Assembly: GCF_932294415.1 (NCBI RefSeq)
Contig: NC_065536.1
Location: 52,588,354-52,652,353, forward strand
Direction: 5' to 3'
DNA: 64,000 bases
From: Quercus robur
Taxonomy: Eukaryota > Streptophyta > Magnoliopsida > Fagales > Fagaceae
A program made the translations under genes and the position numbers. The notes under the pieces are model-generated. The model had not been told where the DNA came from, did not search any database, and worked only from the letters and a program-made list of their open reading frames with translations. Shown here piece by piece: positions 12,745 through 25,496 of this stretch (the stretch's first letter is position 1; every line of letters begins with the position of its first letter).

Positions 12745-13275
12745 AGAAAAGTTAAGTCAAGTGAGATTTATGTGGGCTGGTTGGTTCCGGGTTCATATGG
12801 TCATCTTCGGACTTCAAAGCCTGATTTAGCAGTTAGTAATTCATCGATAAGTTTCCACTATCTAAAATCAATATTAAACTTCATAAGTTAATGGATTGAT
12901 TGGAATTGATATGACAAAATAATGGGAACTAATTTGTTAATTTTGATAATATTAATAAACCATACGATCCTACCAACCTACTAATTTGTTAATTTTAACA
13001 CTAATTTTGAATGATGGGGTAGGTAGAAACCATACGGTCCTAAGCACAATTTGTTATATCCTCACTAACTCTAATATATATAGTTTCAGGTATCATAATT
13101 GTAAGTTATTGTAATTTCTTCATCAAAAAAAGAATAAAAGAAAGTTGTTGTAATTGTCTCATTTCAACATCAAATATTTACGTGAATTTGTGGACATGGA
13201 CCATTTGTAGTTGCACTGATGCTATTCAATATTCATATTTGTCCAAAATATTTGTACTATTCTTTAATCACTTTA
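9674..13275. other. Intergenic, AT-rich, no gene seen
   Basis: No coding frame is recognised. The stretch contains a TG/AC microsatellite at about 10612-10640, an (AT)n run at 11331-11352, an (AAT)n run at 12085-12109 and a 33-base T run at 12711-12743. A dispersed repeat at about 11080-11340 is also present, diverged, at about 20860-21090; both share the phrase ATCCTCTATACTTG followed by AAAATTTC. Confidence 0.6.
11434..11646. mobile_element. Inverted-repeat element (MITE-like)
   Basis: About 213 bp bounded by TAGGTTTTAGTTGGACAAAA on the left and, reversed, TAGGATTGAGTTTGGCTACA on the right. The terminal inverted repeats are imperfect and the interior has no gene. The ends resemble those of the element at 20798-21174 (GGACAAA.TTTAGCTA). 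Confidence 0.5.
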
Positions 13276-14360
13276 GAGCATCTCCAACAACTTATCTAAA
13301 TTTTTGAATTGTTTGGATAGTGAATAGTGACATTTAAGTTTTATACTTTCCAACAAATTTTCTATCTTTTTCTCCATCTCATTTAAATATTATTTTTTCA
13401 TTCATTCTTTATTATTTTTTTAATCATCATTTATTCTTCATATGTTCATTCCCAACAACTATATTTTTCAATGAGAAGTGTTATATTCACAACATTTTTC
13501 GCAATACTTTCACAAGAATCACAACAAAATCTTATGTGGAAATTTGTTACTAGTTCTAATTTAAATCCACCACTGAAATTATTTTTTTACTCACCAATAT
13601 TAGCTAATAACAATTTGTTACTTAAGATTTATTGTAAAAATATTATGGTAGCATTTCTTAATTGTCATATCTTATTTTTTATATTATTTTTCTTTTCAAT
13701 TTCATCCATATGTTTTTTTTTCTCTTGTTTTTTCTCCACCACACATGTATACCCACTCTAGCTCCCTTCTTTTTCTTTTTCTACTTGATTCCAGATCACT
13801 TTCTCCAGCTCTCTCTCTCTCTCTACTTTTTCATTCTAGAACATTCTCTAGCTCTCTATGTGATAAGAAACAGAGAAAGAACAAGCAAGAGATATCTTGC
13901 TTGCTCCATCATTAATCAAAGGACACAGGTAGGCGCAGAATCTTGCTTGCTCCACCATTGCTAGCTCTGTTTTTTTTTTTTCCTTTTTTTTTTTTTTTTT
14001 TTTTTTTGCTTTTATTGTTATGATTTGATTAATTTTAAGATTGTGTTTTTGAGTTTGTATTTTGATTATGCTTGAGTTTAGAGATGTTTAAGAGAAATTA
14101 TTGTTGTGTTTGTAGTCATTGTGAATGTTTATAACTGTTGTGAGAGGAGAGAGAAAGAATTGTTTTTTATTGTGTTGTATGATTTTTTTTAAGTAGAAAA
14201 ATTCGTTTGAAGTTGCTATAGTATTTTCTATATCTAGAGATGTACTGTAGCAACTTAAAAATAATTTTGAAAAAGTTTTGCATTTAAAGAATCTATTGGA
14301 GTTGATTTTTGGGGTTTGTTCTTCAAAAAATAAATTTAGCTAATCTATTGGAGATGCTCT
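13276..14360. mobile_element. Tourist/Harbinger-like element with GAGCATCTCCAACA ends
   Basis: The left end is GAGCATCTCCAACAACTTAT and the right end, reversed, is GAGCATCTCCAATAGATTAG. TTA flanks both ends, a 3-bp duplication typical of PIF/Harbinger elements. The family label is from general knowledge of this terminal motif in plants. The 1085-bp interior has no transposase. It contains a second element (13474-13658), CT-rich DNA, two copies of CTTGCTTGCTCCA near 13890 and 13942, and T runs near 13970-14010. Confidence 0.7.
13474..13658. mobile_element. MITE, family M1 copy B (nested)
   Basis: Starts AGAAGTGTTATATTCACAAC and ends AAATATTATGGTAGCATTTCT. It shares the central TTTAAATCCACCACTGAAAT phrase with copy C. 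It is inserted inside the Tourist-like element 13276-14360, so it is younger than that element. No clean target duplication is visible. Confidence 0.65.
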
Positions 14361-14397
14361 TAGAAAATGTTGTCTTCAACTGGTGCCATATATATAT

Positions 14398-15140
14398 TGT
14401 AGGGGCACGATTTTGGGGCTCAAGCCCAACAAGCGGGTGATTCTGGCCCAAAAGTCCCTCAACAATGAATTTGTAGAGAGTAGGTTACAGAACTAGTTCT
14501 TGACAGAGGAAACGCAGTTACGATCATGCCATGCAACCAGTTGGACGTAAGAATATCCCTTCGAACTCTTTGGAGTAATGGTCCATGGGGCTATTTCTTA
14601 TACTTCTATCTCTTTTCTCCTTCTCTATCTTTCTCTTTCTTCTCTATCTTTTTCTTCCTTCAGCTTCCGATCCCTTTTCCATGGGGATCTTCTTCTCTTA
14701 TATAACATCCTTCTTAAGATCATGACCCTACACTTGTCAGCCATCTGACCTTCCACTTGAGTGCCTGTCCCGTAGGTCATCCTTTTTCTTTTCTGTGAGT
14801 TGCACTGGCCAAGATGATTTGGCCTTTCTGTCCCTTCCACATTAATGCGGCTGGAAAAGTAGTTCCTTGGCATTTAATGCGGCAGTTGTGGTTGCCCCCC
14901 TTCCTGGACGCCATGCACCATTTCTTCGTATTGAGTAACCTTTCGCTAGGTAGGAGGTGCGATTTTGATACTCACTTGGCGAGTCCGAGGAGATACTCCT
15001 CCTCGGACGCCCCTAAGCAGGCCCGGCCCATCATAGTTAGGATGGGATATCCTTCGCCCCTTGCCTTTTTCTTCTTATCGTGGTTGGGCTTGGTACATGA
15101 ACTACGGCCCAACATCCGCTGACAGATTTTATCCCCCACA
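14398..15140. mobile_element. Solo LTR, 743 bp, TSD TATAT
   Basis: Starts TGTAGGGGCACG and ends TCCCCCACA. TATAT flanks both ends (14393-14397 and 15141-15145), but this duplication lies in AT-repeat sequence and is weaker evidence than usual. There is no internal coding sequence. The interior is GC-richer than its surroundings, with several GGGCTT/GCCCAA phrases as in the 7385-9322 LTR, and the terminal TGTAGGGG is shared, so the two may be related. Confidence 0.7.
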
Positions 15141-15390
15141 TATATATATATAGAAAAAGAGGTAATATTATTTGAATCTAAAAGTTTTCTTTTTCTTTTT
15201 AAAAGGGTATTATTTATTGCAAAAAAAAAAAATTTTAAAAAGGGTAAACATATGAAGTTTTTCTCCCCTCCAAATTCACCTGGGCCGACTCTAAGTCTAG
15301 GCCATTTAAGCCTAAGGCTCTCTGTATCCAAAAACATTACAAAAAAGTCCCCCAAGGCCCCCCATTAAAAGTTAGAATAAAATAAAATAA

Positions 15391-15730
15391 AAGGCCAGCC
15401 AAAATTGTATAAAAGTTCAAAAATATTCTAATATGATAATTAAGTTTTTTAAAAGATATATATATATATATATAAATGAGTTTTTCATTCTTTATCTCAC
15501 CTCCAAGAATTTCCCAAAATATTGGACTAAGAAAAAGCCGATCCAGTTATTAAAAAATATGATTATAAAAAAAAGGCCAGCCAAAATTGTATAAGAAGTC
15601 CAAACAATTCTAAGATGTTACTCAAGGTTTTTAAAAGAAAAAATATATATAGGTGATTTTTTCATTCTTTATCTCTCCTCCATGAATGTCCCAAAATATT
15701 GGGCAAATAAAAAGCCAACCCAATAAAAAC
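15391..15730. repeat. Tandem duplication, 182-bp unit
   Basis: Two diverged copies start with AAGGCCAGCCAAAATTGTAT at 15391 and 15573. Each continues through an (AT)n run, TTTTTCATTCTTTATCTC and CCCAAAATATTGG. No coding content is seen. Confidence 0.75.
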
Positions 15731-15983
15731 CCCTAAATTGTTTCACTCAAAGAAAATTGTTATGAGTGTGCTAAATAATAATCAATGAAATTCAATTTCT
15801 CTAAAAACTTGGGATTTTAATTTTTGTAAACCAATCTTCCACATGCTATATTATATTATTAAGTGAAGTTGCAATAATGTAATTTTTGAGCAATGTACTC
15901 TTTTATTTACTATTAAAGATTAATCTTTTAAAGTTTTCTTAATTTTTCTAGAAATTAATTGCTTAGTGACTCCATTATGGAAT

Positions 15984-16149
15984 GAGAAATGCTACATTCT
16001 TAACATTTTCACAACAAATCTTAAGAGGTAAGTTGTAATGGGTTTTAATTTGATCCACCACTGAAATTGTTTTATTGCCTACCACCAACATCCTGTAACA
16101 ACTTGCCATCTAAAATTTGTAATGAAAATGTTGTAAACGTAGGATTTCT
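15984..16149. mobile_element. MITE, family M1 copy C
   Basis: Starts GAGAAATGCTACATTC and ends AACGTAGGATTTCT. ATTATGGAAT at 15974-15983 and ATTATGTAAT at 16150-16159 form a 10-bp direct repeat with one mismatch, a duplication length that suits Mutator-like insertion. Confidence 0.75.
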
Positions 16150-19100
16150 ATTATGTAATTCCCTTAAGTTAGGAAGAAATCACATAGACAATTGAATCTC
16201 CACGTTAAGATTCATTACCTTAGCAGAGGCGGGAGGGGTGTTTATCCTAAAACTAAGGCTTCAGGTCGTGGTTCTCATAGGGGAGTTATTGATTTATGGT
16301 TATTAATAATAAAATTGTAGGTCACATAATTTAGCTAAATCAATAATAATTAATTAATAATTTCATTGTTGTTTAATAGAGGGGGTCTAAGCAAGATTTT
16401 TCACAATTCATTATTATTTTTTATTTTTTATTTGTTATTATTGTAGTTACATACAAGCTTATAATTGAAACATTTTGGTGATTAAATCACATGTACTCTA
16501 GTAAGTTCAAGAGCTAGTTACAATTAGTTATGTTTAGTGCACATGTAACACATTATTCATGAATACAAATCATTAGTACCATTTTTTGTATTCCATTTTA
16601 TATTCCACCAATTATATGCGTATATTTTTTAAAGTATATGCCTAATTAGTGAGCCAATAAAAAATAGCCTATGAATAAGGCTAGAGTTGTAAAGAATAAC
16701 CCAATTGTTGCTTAGTTTCCTTGTTTCTCTCTAGTCTTTCTCCTGGAGGTAGAGAATCCCTTGAAATAGTCTCATTCTTGGAGTTGGTAACTCTCTTGAA
16801 GTATTCACATTCATACAATCCATTCACATTTTCATTAAAACCCTCATTATTTTCATGTAACAAATCACCAAACCGAAACCCTATAAGCTTTTAAATACAA
16901 ACCCTAGCATTCACATATTCGAGAAAGTACTTGAAACACTCCCTACCCAAGACCCTAAAGGGCTTAAACATCAAAATCATAGCATCCAAATCATCAAGAT
17001 TTATCTTTAATCATCTCAACAACACTAACTCACAAAATACAAGGTATATAACGTATTGGTGGCTGGTGGGTTGCTTTCAACTTTTAAGTGCTTTTTTTTG
17101 TTAGAAAAAATGTGAAGAGTACATAAAATTGGTTCTTCTATTTCAATCATAACATTATTACCCCAAAAAAATCAAAGGGTACTGTTGCTAATTGCCTTCT
17201 CTTTGTTGTCTACAAATTTTCAAGTAAAAAAATATTAAAATGGTCATGAATTCCATTGAGATATATATCATCATCAAATTAATTTTTTGGATCCTTCTAT
17301 ATCATGTTTAGATTGGCACCCCTCTTTGGCCAAAAAAATGTTCTTTGGATTTGAATATTTTGCCCTTTCCTTTTACAAGGGTCTCCCATCCTTTAACTTG
17401 CTCAATCTTCTATATCACAATGGGACGAACAATGTGGGCATGGTATGGGTTGGGTCTTGATGTGAGGTCCTATTGAAATTCAATCCAAAGACATAACCTA
17501 GTTTAAGGCCCAAATCTCTATTTCTCTCTCTTTTCAAAGTTTCTTTTTGCCATTATAAAGATCAATGTCTAGCATGGACTATTAACAATGTATAATATAT
17601 TCAATCGATCACTGCTAAATGTAAAGAATTGTCTTTATTTTTGAGACTTACTATGACCTTTCCTTGTACACGGGTCTTGCTCAGTGTATATCATTATTAG
17701 ACGAAAAAGTGGTCTAAATGTAAGTCTCAAATTCTCAATTCCAGGCCATTTTTTGAAGTTCAATCTGTGTGAGAGCAGAACATACCAAATTACCAATTCC
17801 TAGATAAAAGCCCAAAATCCCTCTCACTGTCTCTCTTGGTTTTTTTGGGGGGGTGGTTTGCAATGCCATCCATTGTGTACAAATTTATTCTATTTTTTTA
17901 AAGGATATTCATGTCTTTATTTTATTATAAATATCACTTTCTAGCATCAACATTATGATATATTATCTGCTAACTTTAGTCATGTGAAGAACACTCACAG
18001 AGTGATTAGGCATGTTTGTGATCTTAGAAACATAAAGACAAATTTTTTTTATTATAAAAAAATATAGCCATATTATATCATAAAGCAAGTTTGACATTTT
18101 AATTCAATCTAATTTAGTTGATTAGTTATAAATAGAGGAAGATGTAGACATTATTTACTACCTAACTCTGCACATGATCTAATCATTGAGAGGGGTTTTG
18201 TTTCCATTCACATGGCTTAGTACTATTAATTATGCTCTGTACGCAATCACCCTAAATCACATGCATGAGTAGTATGAGAGAAGTTTTTAATTACTATAAA
18301 TTTTGTATCATAACTTTTCTCATAACTCTGATATAGTAAGTTTCTACTATTATTTTTACATAAACCTATCACTTTTTCTTTATTAATCACAGTCTGTTAC
18401 ATTAAAATTGTGATAAAAGTTGTGTTGCCTCACTCTAAATCAACATTTCAATCCATGATGAAATTAAAAATTTGAGACCGTGTAGTCTGTCTGGTATTCT
18501 ATTTTTATGTGTGTGGAGCTTTCATGCTCTTATCATCATTCCATAGAAAGAAAGAAAAACAATTGATCTTTAGTCTTTTATCATCATTAATTGATAAGAT
18601 ATGAATTTGCTTCGATCAGTGATCATGGTCCGCTTTTTGTCGTCATTCACGAGGTGGATTCACGTAAAGCTCATTTACAGACACAATGGAGAAGGAGAAG
18701 TGAGAAGTGAGAACATACCATTTTTGTTTCCTTCGTACAATGTGAAAACTGAAATAACATTGTTGAATATGTTAGCGAATAAACCAACTAGGCCATGTCC
18801 AAGACTCAACTTCAAGTCCCAATAGCAGAAAAACCTTCCTGGATTTTTTGACCCTCAGAGCCGTGGTATATAGGGCATCTGCCTTCAAACATTATACATA
18901 ATTGATTGGTTTTTGCTTTAACTCATTACATAGATCGCATAAAACTGTCTATATCAGTAATAGATTCAAATTAGAAACAATAACAACTAACCACTTAAGA
19001 AATTGTGAACGCAGCATTATTTTAATAGTAATGATTGATAAAGACAAGAGTGAGAGGAAGAAGAGAATGTCACGAAATCATAATATTGTACCGTCTAATC

Positions 19101-20593
19101 AAATCGGGAGTTGTTATAGTTCACAAGCATAAACCTTGGGCACATGACTAGTTAATTATCATGTCTCCTTTTTAAGCCTTTAGAATCATTGTTCGCACCT
19201 ACACCAACAAACTTTGTCTTGCCATTTGTTAAGGCCAAAATAAATGCATCCCTAGTTAATTGCGAGATGTGCACCAATTAGAAAATTGAAAATTCTGAAG
19301 AAAGTTTGCAAGTAATTCGAGCCCAAGAAGGGGAAAATATAGAATTAACTCCTCAGAATCATGGAGGACTCTTCATTTTGTATGCCCAATCATATTTTGA
19401 CTGATTTTTTGTATACACTTTAAATTTAAACAAAAGACTTATTTGGATGGTTGATTTTTTTTTTTTTTTTAAATTTTTTTTACAACAAGTTAAAAAGGAA
19501 GGATTTGAATCCAAGTTATGCTCAAAGGAAGAACAAGACACGAACACTAAGTCACATAACACTTATCACAATTGAAATACTTATATTATGATCCATAGTT
19601 AAGTCTTTTATATGTTTTTTTTTTCTCGTTAAACTCAAACGTCATTACCAAAACTGCATGCAACAGTTGGTAACGCAGAGTAAGTCTTTTATATGTATAA
19701 AGATGTATATTGCATGAAAATGTATTGAGATTTTATAATTGGTTGAAGGAGAGAGGTTTTGAGCTCTTAATTATAGTCATGAGCTGGTTGTGATGGCGAA
19801 GATTAAAAAATATATATCACTATCAAAGTTCATTAATAAATGCATTATTATTAAGTTTAAACCTTCATTATGAGAATGAGAATTGGTGGTTGTGGAGTCT
19901 CACTCATCTCTCTTTAGAAAATAACAAGCTGGTTTTGCCACAAATTCTCTCCATAATGCCAATCACATGATCATCATAAATGTAAATAGGTACAGTCAAA
20001 GTACTACATTCCCATATGTATATACTTTTCATACAAATGGACATGTATTTGTAAAATGAAGTTAACTAGATAAGGATTTGGACCTTTGGTACGGTGTCGG
20101 TGACAATGATATATATGCTGTATAGCATATGCTAAAGTACTGTCCCTAGTTTCTTCTTCTTTTTCTTCTTCTTCTTCTTTTTTATCATTAAAAAACAAAA
20201 CCAAAAACAAAAAAACCCAGAGAGGTAAGAACAGTGTTATTAACTTGCTTGACTGACCTTGTGTCTTAGAGTGAATTGGCATTTGGCAAGCAAATGATAT
20301 AAAGATACAAAGGAATTATATTGTTTGATTGAAATAATGATTCATGGATTATGGAAACAGAATAAACCCATTTGGATGCTTAAGGCTCATTGCTTAGGAG
20401 GAAAGAAACACTAGCTTAAACAGGATTTTTGGCACCAAACATGCAAGCATCATCATGAGCTATAATAATTTGCCATATATTCATAAAATCCAAATTCCAC
20501 CAATATTTGTGGTTATCAAATGAATGTTTCGTTAAGAACAATTGATTTGTTCAATTGGCAATGTAAAGCATGGCATTAGATCCAGGTTAAGGT

Positions 20594-20611
20594 GGGGGGG
20601 GGGGGGGGGGG
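20594..20611 (+). repeat. Poly-G run, 18 bases
   Basis: An uninterrupted G homopolymer in strongly AT-rich DNA. Such runs can form G-quadruplexes and are prone to length errors in sequencing. Confidence 0.9.
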
Positions 20612-20797
20612 AAGGAAAATTACTAAAATTACTATCTATTTTACTACAAAAAAGTTTACAAATTGACATGACAATAAATATAATTTGTGTAAATATAATT
20701 TGTGTATGTTAATAATATAATAAATAAATTTCTTAATTACTTTTTTATTTTGGGTTCAAAAATTGATACATCAATTTATAAGGTTTATATAACAAAA

Positions 20798-21174
20798 TTT
20801 AGGACAAAGTTTAGCTATAAAACTTATATCTATTTATTAGAGGTGAATTTTGATAAAACCACTATTGGATTACATCTTCTTCTTATATCCTCTATACTTG
20901 CAAAATTTCTAGAAAATTAAAAATCAATAGCTATATTATCAATAAATTGTTTAAATTATAATTTTTTGTAGTTTGAAATTATACATAAAATATAAGTTTA
21001 TAGATTATATAGTAAATAATATCTGATTGACACAAAATTTGACATGTGTATTAAAAGCGTAAAGAACATACAATTCAATAGTTAGATGTTCAAAATATGT
21101 AGTAATATTTATTTTATTGAGTAAAGTTGTAGTTTTAGACTACAACTAATTTTGTAGCTAAATTTTGTCCTAAA
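20798..21174. mobile_element. Inverted-repeat element (MITE-like)
   Basis: The left end reads TTTAGGACAAAGTTTAGCTA and the right end, reversed, reads TTTAGGACAAAATTTAGCTA, a near-perfect 20-bp terminal inverted repeat. The interior is AT-rich with no gene and shares sequence with 11080-11340. The target duplication is not resolved. Confidence 0.6.
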
Positions 21175-23377
21175 ATTTATAATATCTCTAACACAATTAA
21201 AAAAGCACAATACTTTAATGTATAAGAGGTTAAGAAGCATATTGCTTGTTGGATACGCCTTTTAGAATGATGTGAATATCATATATATTTAAAATTATCA
21301 TTTAAAAAAAAAAATACTTTTTGAGAGTTATGTTGCTTAGTTACATGCTTACCATGCCCTCTATAGTTCAAATTTCCTTAAAAAAATTAAAGATTATGAG
21401 AGACTATCAAGGATAGTCGCATATTTTTCTAATTACAAATTAACGTGATTTTTTTTATAGATATCATAGAGTTCAAATTTATGACTTTCATTTTCTTTTA
21501 TGATTGCTCTTAAATCATCATTTGAAGCACTAATTAATTTTAAGTATAGGCAAATTCAAATCTAGCTGCCTTATTCAATAACAAAGGCTTTGTTTATAAA
21601 GTTAACTGAAAGTGTGTGTGCCTATATATGTGTGTGTGTTGTACTCATTCAAATTGGTGTTTGATGCTCCAAACTTTTTTTTTTTTTTCTTTTTTTAATT
21701 TTGTATAAGGAAGTGATTTTTTTTGGTCAAATTATTTCACTTTCTACCCAGGAGACATTTTGAGAATCTCATGGATCGATAATATGGAATTTGAAATTTG
21801 AAATTTTTTAATTGACAACATGTTTTTCAAGTCTATCACTCTAATGTCTCCAAATAAACAAAACTTTTTTTTATATATATATATAAAAAAATGAATTGGC
21901 TTCGTATCAATTATTAAGTCTTTTACTTCATATCAATTATAAAGTTTATTTCTTAAAGCATGAGTGGATTTGATGGGGACCACCAACGAAAAGAAGGGAA
22001 TATTTTTCCATGAAACATGCAGCATATTTAGAATAAGCTAAAGCAAGTTCAAAGCACAAATAATTACCTTACGTAGTAATCTTATCCACCTCTACTACAC
22101 ACTTAATAATGCACAAAAGTGGGTGTATGGTGTATATTACATCATGGGTTCCATGCCCATGTACTCTCCAAAAACCAATGGCTGAAAATCATCTTATATG
22201 GCATAACTTAACACCATAAGCATCAAACACGTCTTTTGTTTTTTTAAGGCTAATAAATGTTCTTTTCCAAAATTTCAAAAATATATATACTAAAAAGTTC
22301 CGACCAAACTTATTTAATTATATAACACTTTTTTAAAATTCAAGTTTAATTCCAAGCGAAACTTGAGTTTATTAAACTCAAATTCCAAATATTATGGTAA
22401 AAAAAGGTTATATAACTGAAAAATTTTTCAAAATAAACCAAATTCATATTTAATAAATTCGAGTTTCAAAAAAGTTCTACATAACTAAATAAATTTAGAA
22501 AGAAGCTTTTCAATAAAAATATAAAAAATTGCATTAGCAAAATACTACTATTTGGCCAAAAAAAAGCAATCAAACACTTTTGATCTTAGCCAAAAAGGTC
22601 GAGAAAGGAATGACATCAAACACACAATGATTAGTGGATGAGTCATTGGTAATTCCAATCACCTATCCTTTCTCTTCTTATCAGGCCCCACTGAACGACC
22701 CCACCACACAGTTGGATAAGTTGATCAACTAAGTATATCACTAACTAACGGCTCCAGATCCCCAGGTAAATGAACCTAAGGGTGTAGATTTAAAATCAAA
22801 TTCTTGGGCCCCAGTGAGGAATATAATCAAGGGGAACAAAGCTCACATGGGAGAACGTGACTCACTAGAAAAAGATGACCATGTCAGCAACTCTTCACTG
22901 TTCACGGATAGTACGGACCTCCATGTGTACTCTCTCTTTTTTTCTGTTTGCTCCCATGTGTACTCTTATCATTATCAATAAGCTCGTATTAAAAAAATTA
23001 CACAAATTTTGCCACGATTGCAACTTATAGAGTTATAGATAGTGGAAATGTAGATCCACGGAGATTTAATGTGCATTTAGGATGAGCTAAGTTTTTAATT
23101 TATCTTCACTTTTAGTTTATTTTTGCTATTATTTATAAGTCTTACTTTTATTGCACTTTTTTGTACTATTTAACTGTTCCACTGTACTATTTAATTAACT
23201 TTTACCTTTAATTAGTACTTCCAGTAAAATGTTTTCAGTTTCAATTAAATAAATTATTTTCAAAAGAACGTCTTATTACTCACAACTAGTCATGTGTCGA
23301 GTTACAGTAAAAATTGTGTAATTTTTTTTTTAGTTCTAACTTTTTTTTTCGAAAGGAAAAAGTTAAGAGGAAAATGA

Positions 23378-23412
<35 letters not shown>

Positions 23413-24200
23413 AAAGAAACAAAAGAAAGAAAGAAAAAGAAATGGATACGAGCTTGACAAGTGGAAGCTAAAAGAAAGTAAAGAAATCAGCAAGATCCAC
23501 GTCAGTGTATTTGTTTGCCGGCTTCAAATTCCCGTGCAGTGTAATCGATTGTAGCATGTGTTTTCTGCATGGCATTCATTCTTTATGAATTAATATATTA
23601 TTGCGAATAATGTAAGAATCTGATTGTTTTTTAGTATGAAAAATGAATTCCAAACATAGAGAAGAGGTTGGATTTGGATCTTAAGAGATTAGCAATTTAT
23701 TTTAATAAATTTGCACTTTGCCTCCTCAATAATATTATTGATCTTTTAAAGACTATAAAAAATTTTATTGATCTAAAATCTAAAATAAATTTAACAAGCT
23801 TAACAATAAAATTTACCAATAACAAATTTAAGCCCAAACAACACCTTAAAACAAACCCACACAAGACACAAACAAAAAATAAAATAAAATAAAAAATTCC
23901 TAAGTCAATTCTAACTAGTCTAAGTGAACACAGGGGTGGCTTGATGCATTTGGGAGCCTAAGGCGAAGAAGATTAATCATCTTGTTTTAAATGCAAAATT
24001 ATTACTAATAAACATGAACTATGTAGAGTTTTTTCTTTTTTTTAGAAATTTTATAGACAGAAAAAATTTGACAAAATTTTTCATACTTATTGATGTGGTA
24101 GATTGACAGTGATAAGTAAAACAGTGGTGTTAGTAGTAGACTTAGATGAAAACTAGTAAAAGTTTGCTAACTAAACTCTTATTATTATTCTTTTTTTTTT

Positions 24201-25496
24201 AGAAGTGCAACATTCACAATATTTTTTACAACAAATCTTATATTTTAAACTGCTTTTTGTTTTCTATTTGAAAATATCACTATAATTGTTTTTTTGCCAT
24301 CAACAACAAGTTGTAATAACTTGCTACTTAGCATTAGTTGTTGAAAGTTCAAAAACGTGTACAAAAACACTTTTGAACGTTTAGACCCCCAAAAACCAAC
24401 TTAACCAACACAAGCAATATGTCAAACAACTAGTGTACGGAAACTTAACATATGCTATATTATGGAATTGGTTAAACAACTATCTAAGCCATAACAAAAT
24501 AAACCACAGCAGATAAAGTAAAGGCAGAGATAGAGAGGAAGGAAGATGCAAACACAGAGATAACACCCGATGTGTTATCGAAGAGGAAACCGAAGACCTC
24601 GGCGAAAAACCTCTTCGCCGCCCTCCAAGCGGTAATCAATCCACTAGAAAATACAGTTGGGATACAAGGACAGCAATAGACCCTCCAAGCCTAATCTACC
24701 CAATGCACCTAAGCCCTCCAAGCTTCTTGCTCCAACAAGGTTGCGCCGAACCTTTTTCTTTTCTAGCTTTCCGGATTCCGCTACTACACCGTAGCATCAA
24801 CCAATGAAGATTGGCTCATTCCTAACTGCTTCCCAGAACTCCAAACGACTGTCTCACAGAGATGATAATGGTGAGAACCAGGTTTGGTATAATGCCTCTC
24901 AAGGATTTAACAATGGAGAGGAAGAGAGTGAGGGAATTTGATGAGACTCTAAGGTAGAGATTGTGGGTGAAACAATCTGGTTTTTCTTTAGGGTTTCTCT
25001 CTCAAAATTCTCTCTGGAAGCTCTCTTTCAATCGTGAGTTAAAAGGGTATTTATACTGGAGTGAAGAGGAATGCGAAACGTCAGGTTTTTCCAAAACAGG
25101 GGTGGCTCGCGGCTTGACCTCGCGGCTTGATTAAGTCGCGAGTTCCAGTCGCGAGTTAACCGTATGGCCAGTTGTCCTATTTTGTCCTGTAGTGCTCCAG
25201 CTAGCATGACTGTTCATCTTCCAGCATGCTTGGCACGTGTGCATCTTCTGGCGGGTTGAAGCCGCGAGTCCACCCGCGAGTCCCAGCCGCGACACTCTGT
25301 TTTCTTGCACTCTCTTGAGCAATCTTCACTCTATCTCACTCACTACCCTTACAACAATCCCACCTAAATACAGGGTTACTAAATGCTGAATTACAAGCAA
25401 ATTTGGCACGGAATAAAGCCAATTAGATGGTTGAATAAATTCAACCTTACAGTTGTAAAAGTGTTGTGAAAAATATTGTGAACATTGCATTTTTCT
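24201..25496. mobile_element. MITE, family M1 copy D, split by a solo LTR
   Basis: The left part starts AGAAGTGCAACATTCACAAT and the right part ends AAATATTGTGAACATTGCAT followed by TTTTCT. The two halves, 24201-24341 and 25452-25496, make one family M1 element when the solo LTR between them is set aside. The whole sits inside the hAT element 23931-25644. Confidence 0.75.
24342..25451. mobile_element. Solo LTR, 1110 bp, TSD GTTGT
   Basis: Starts TGAAAGTTCAAAAACG and ends AATTCAACCTTACA, with canonical TG...CA. GTTGT is present exactly on both sides (24337-24341 and 25452-25456). No gag or pol frame lies inside, so this is a solo LTR. A TATA-like TATTTATACTGG near 25050 would suit a + strand LTR promoter. 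About 25100-25300 is a CpG-dense patch with repeated CGCGGCTTGA and TCGCGAGT. Confidence 0.88.

Larger units (their letters stand above)
16160..23922. other. Intergenic, AT-rich, no gene seen
   Basis: About 7.8 kb in which I recognise no gene. Short open frames (for example 18601-18825) show no family features. It holds an inverted-repeat element at 20798-21174, an 18-base G run at 20594-20611, and an A run of about 33 bases at 23379-23411 next to a T-rich stretch. Confidence 0.55.

Noticed and set aside
18601-19132. Two neighbouring open frames as a possible small gene
   Set aside because: No recognisable motif, no convincing splice signals, and AT-rich composition like the surroundings.
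22260-22560. Possible inverted-repeat element
   Set aside because: Repeated AAACTTGAGTTT-like phrases occur, but no consistent ends or duplication could be found.
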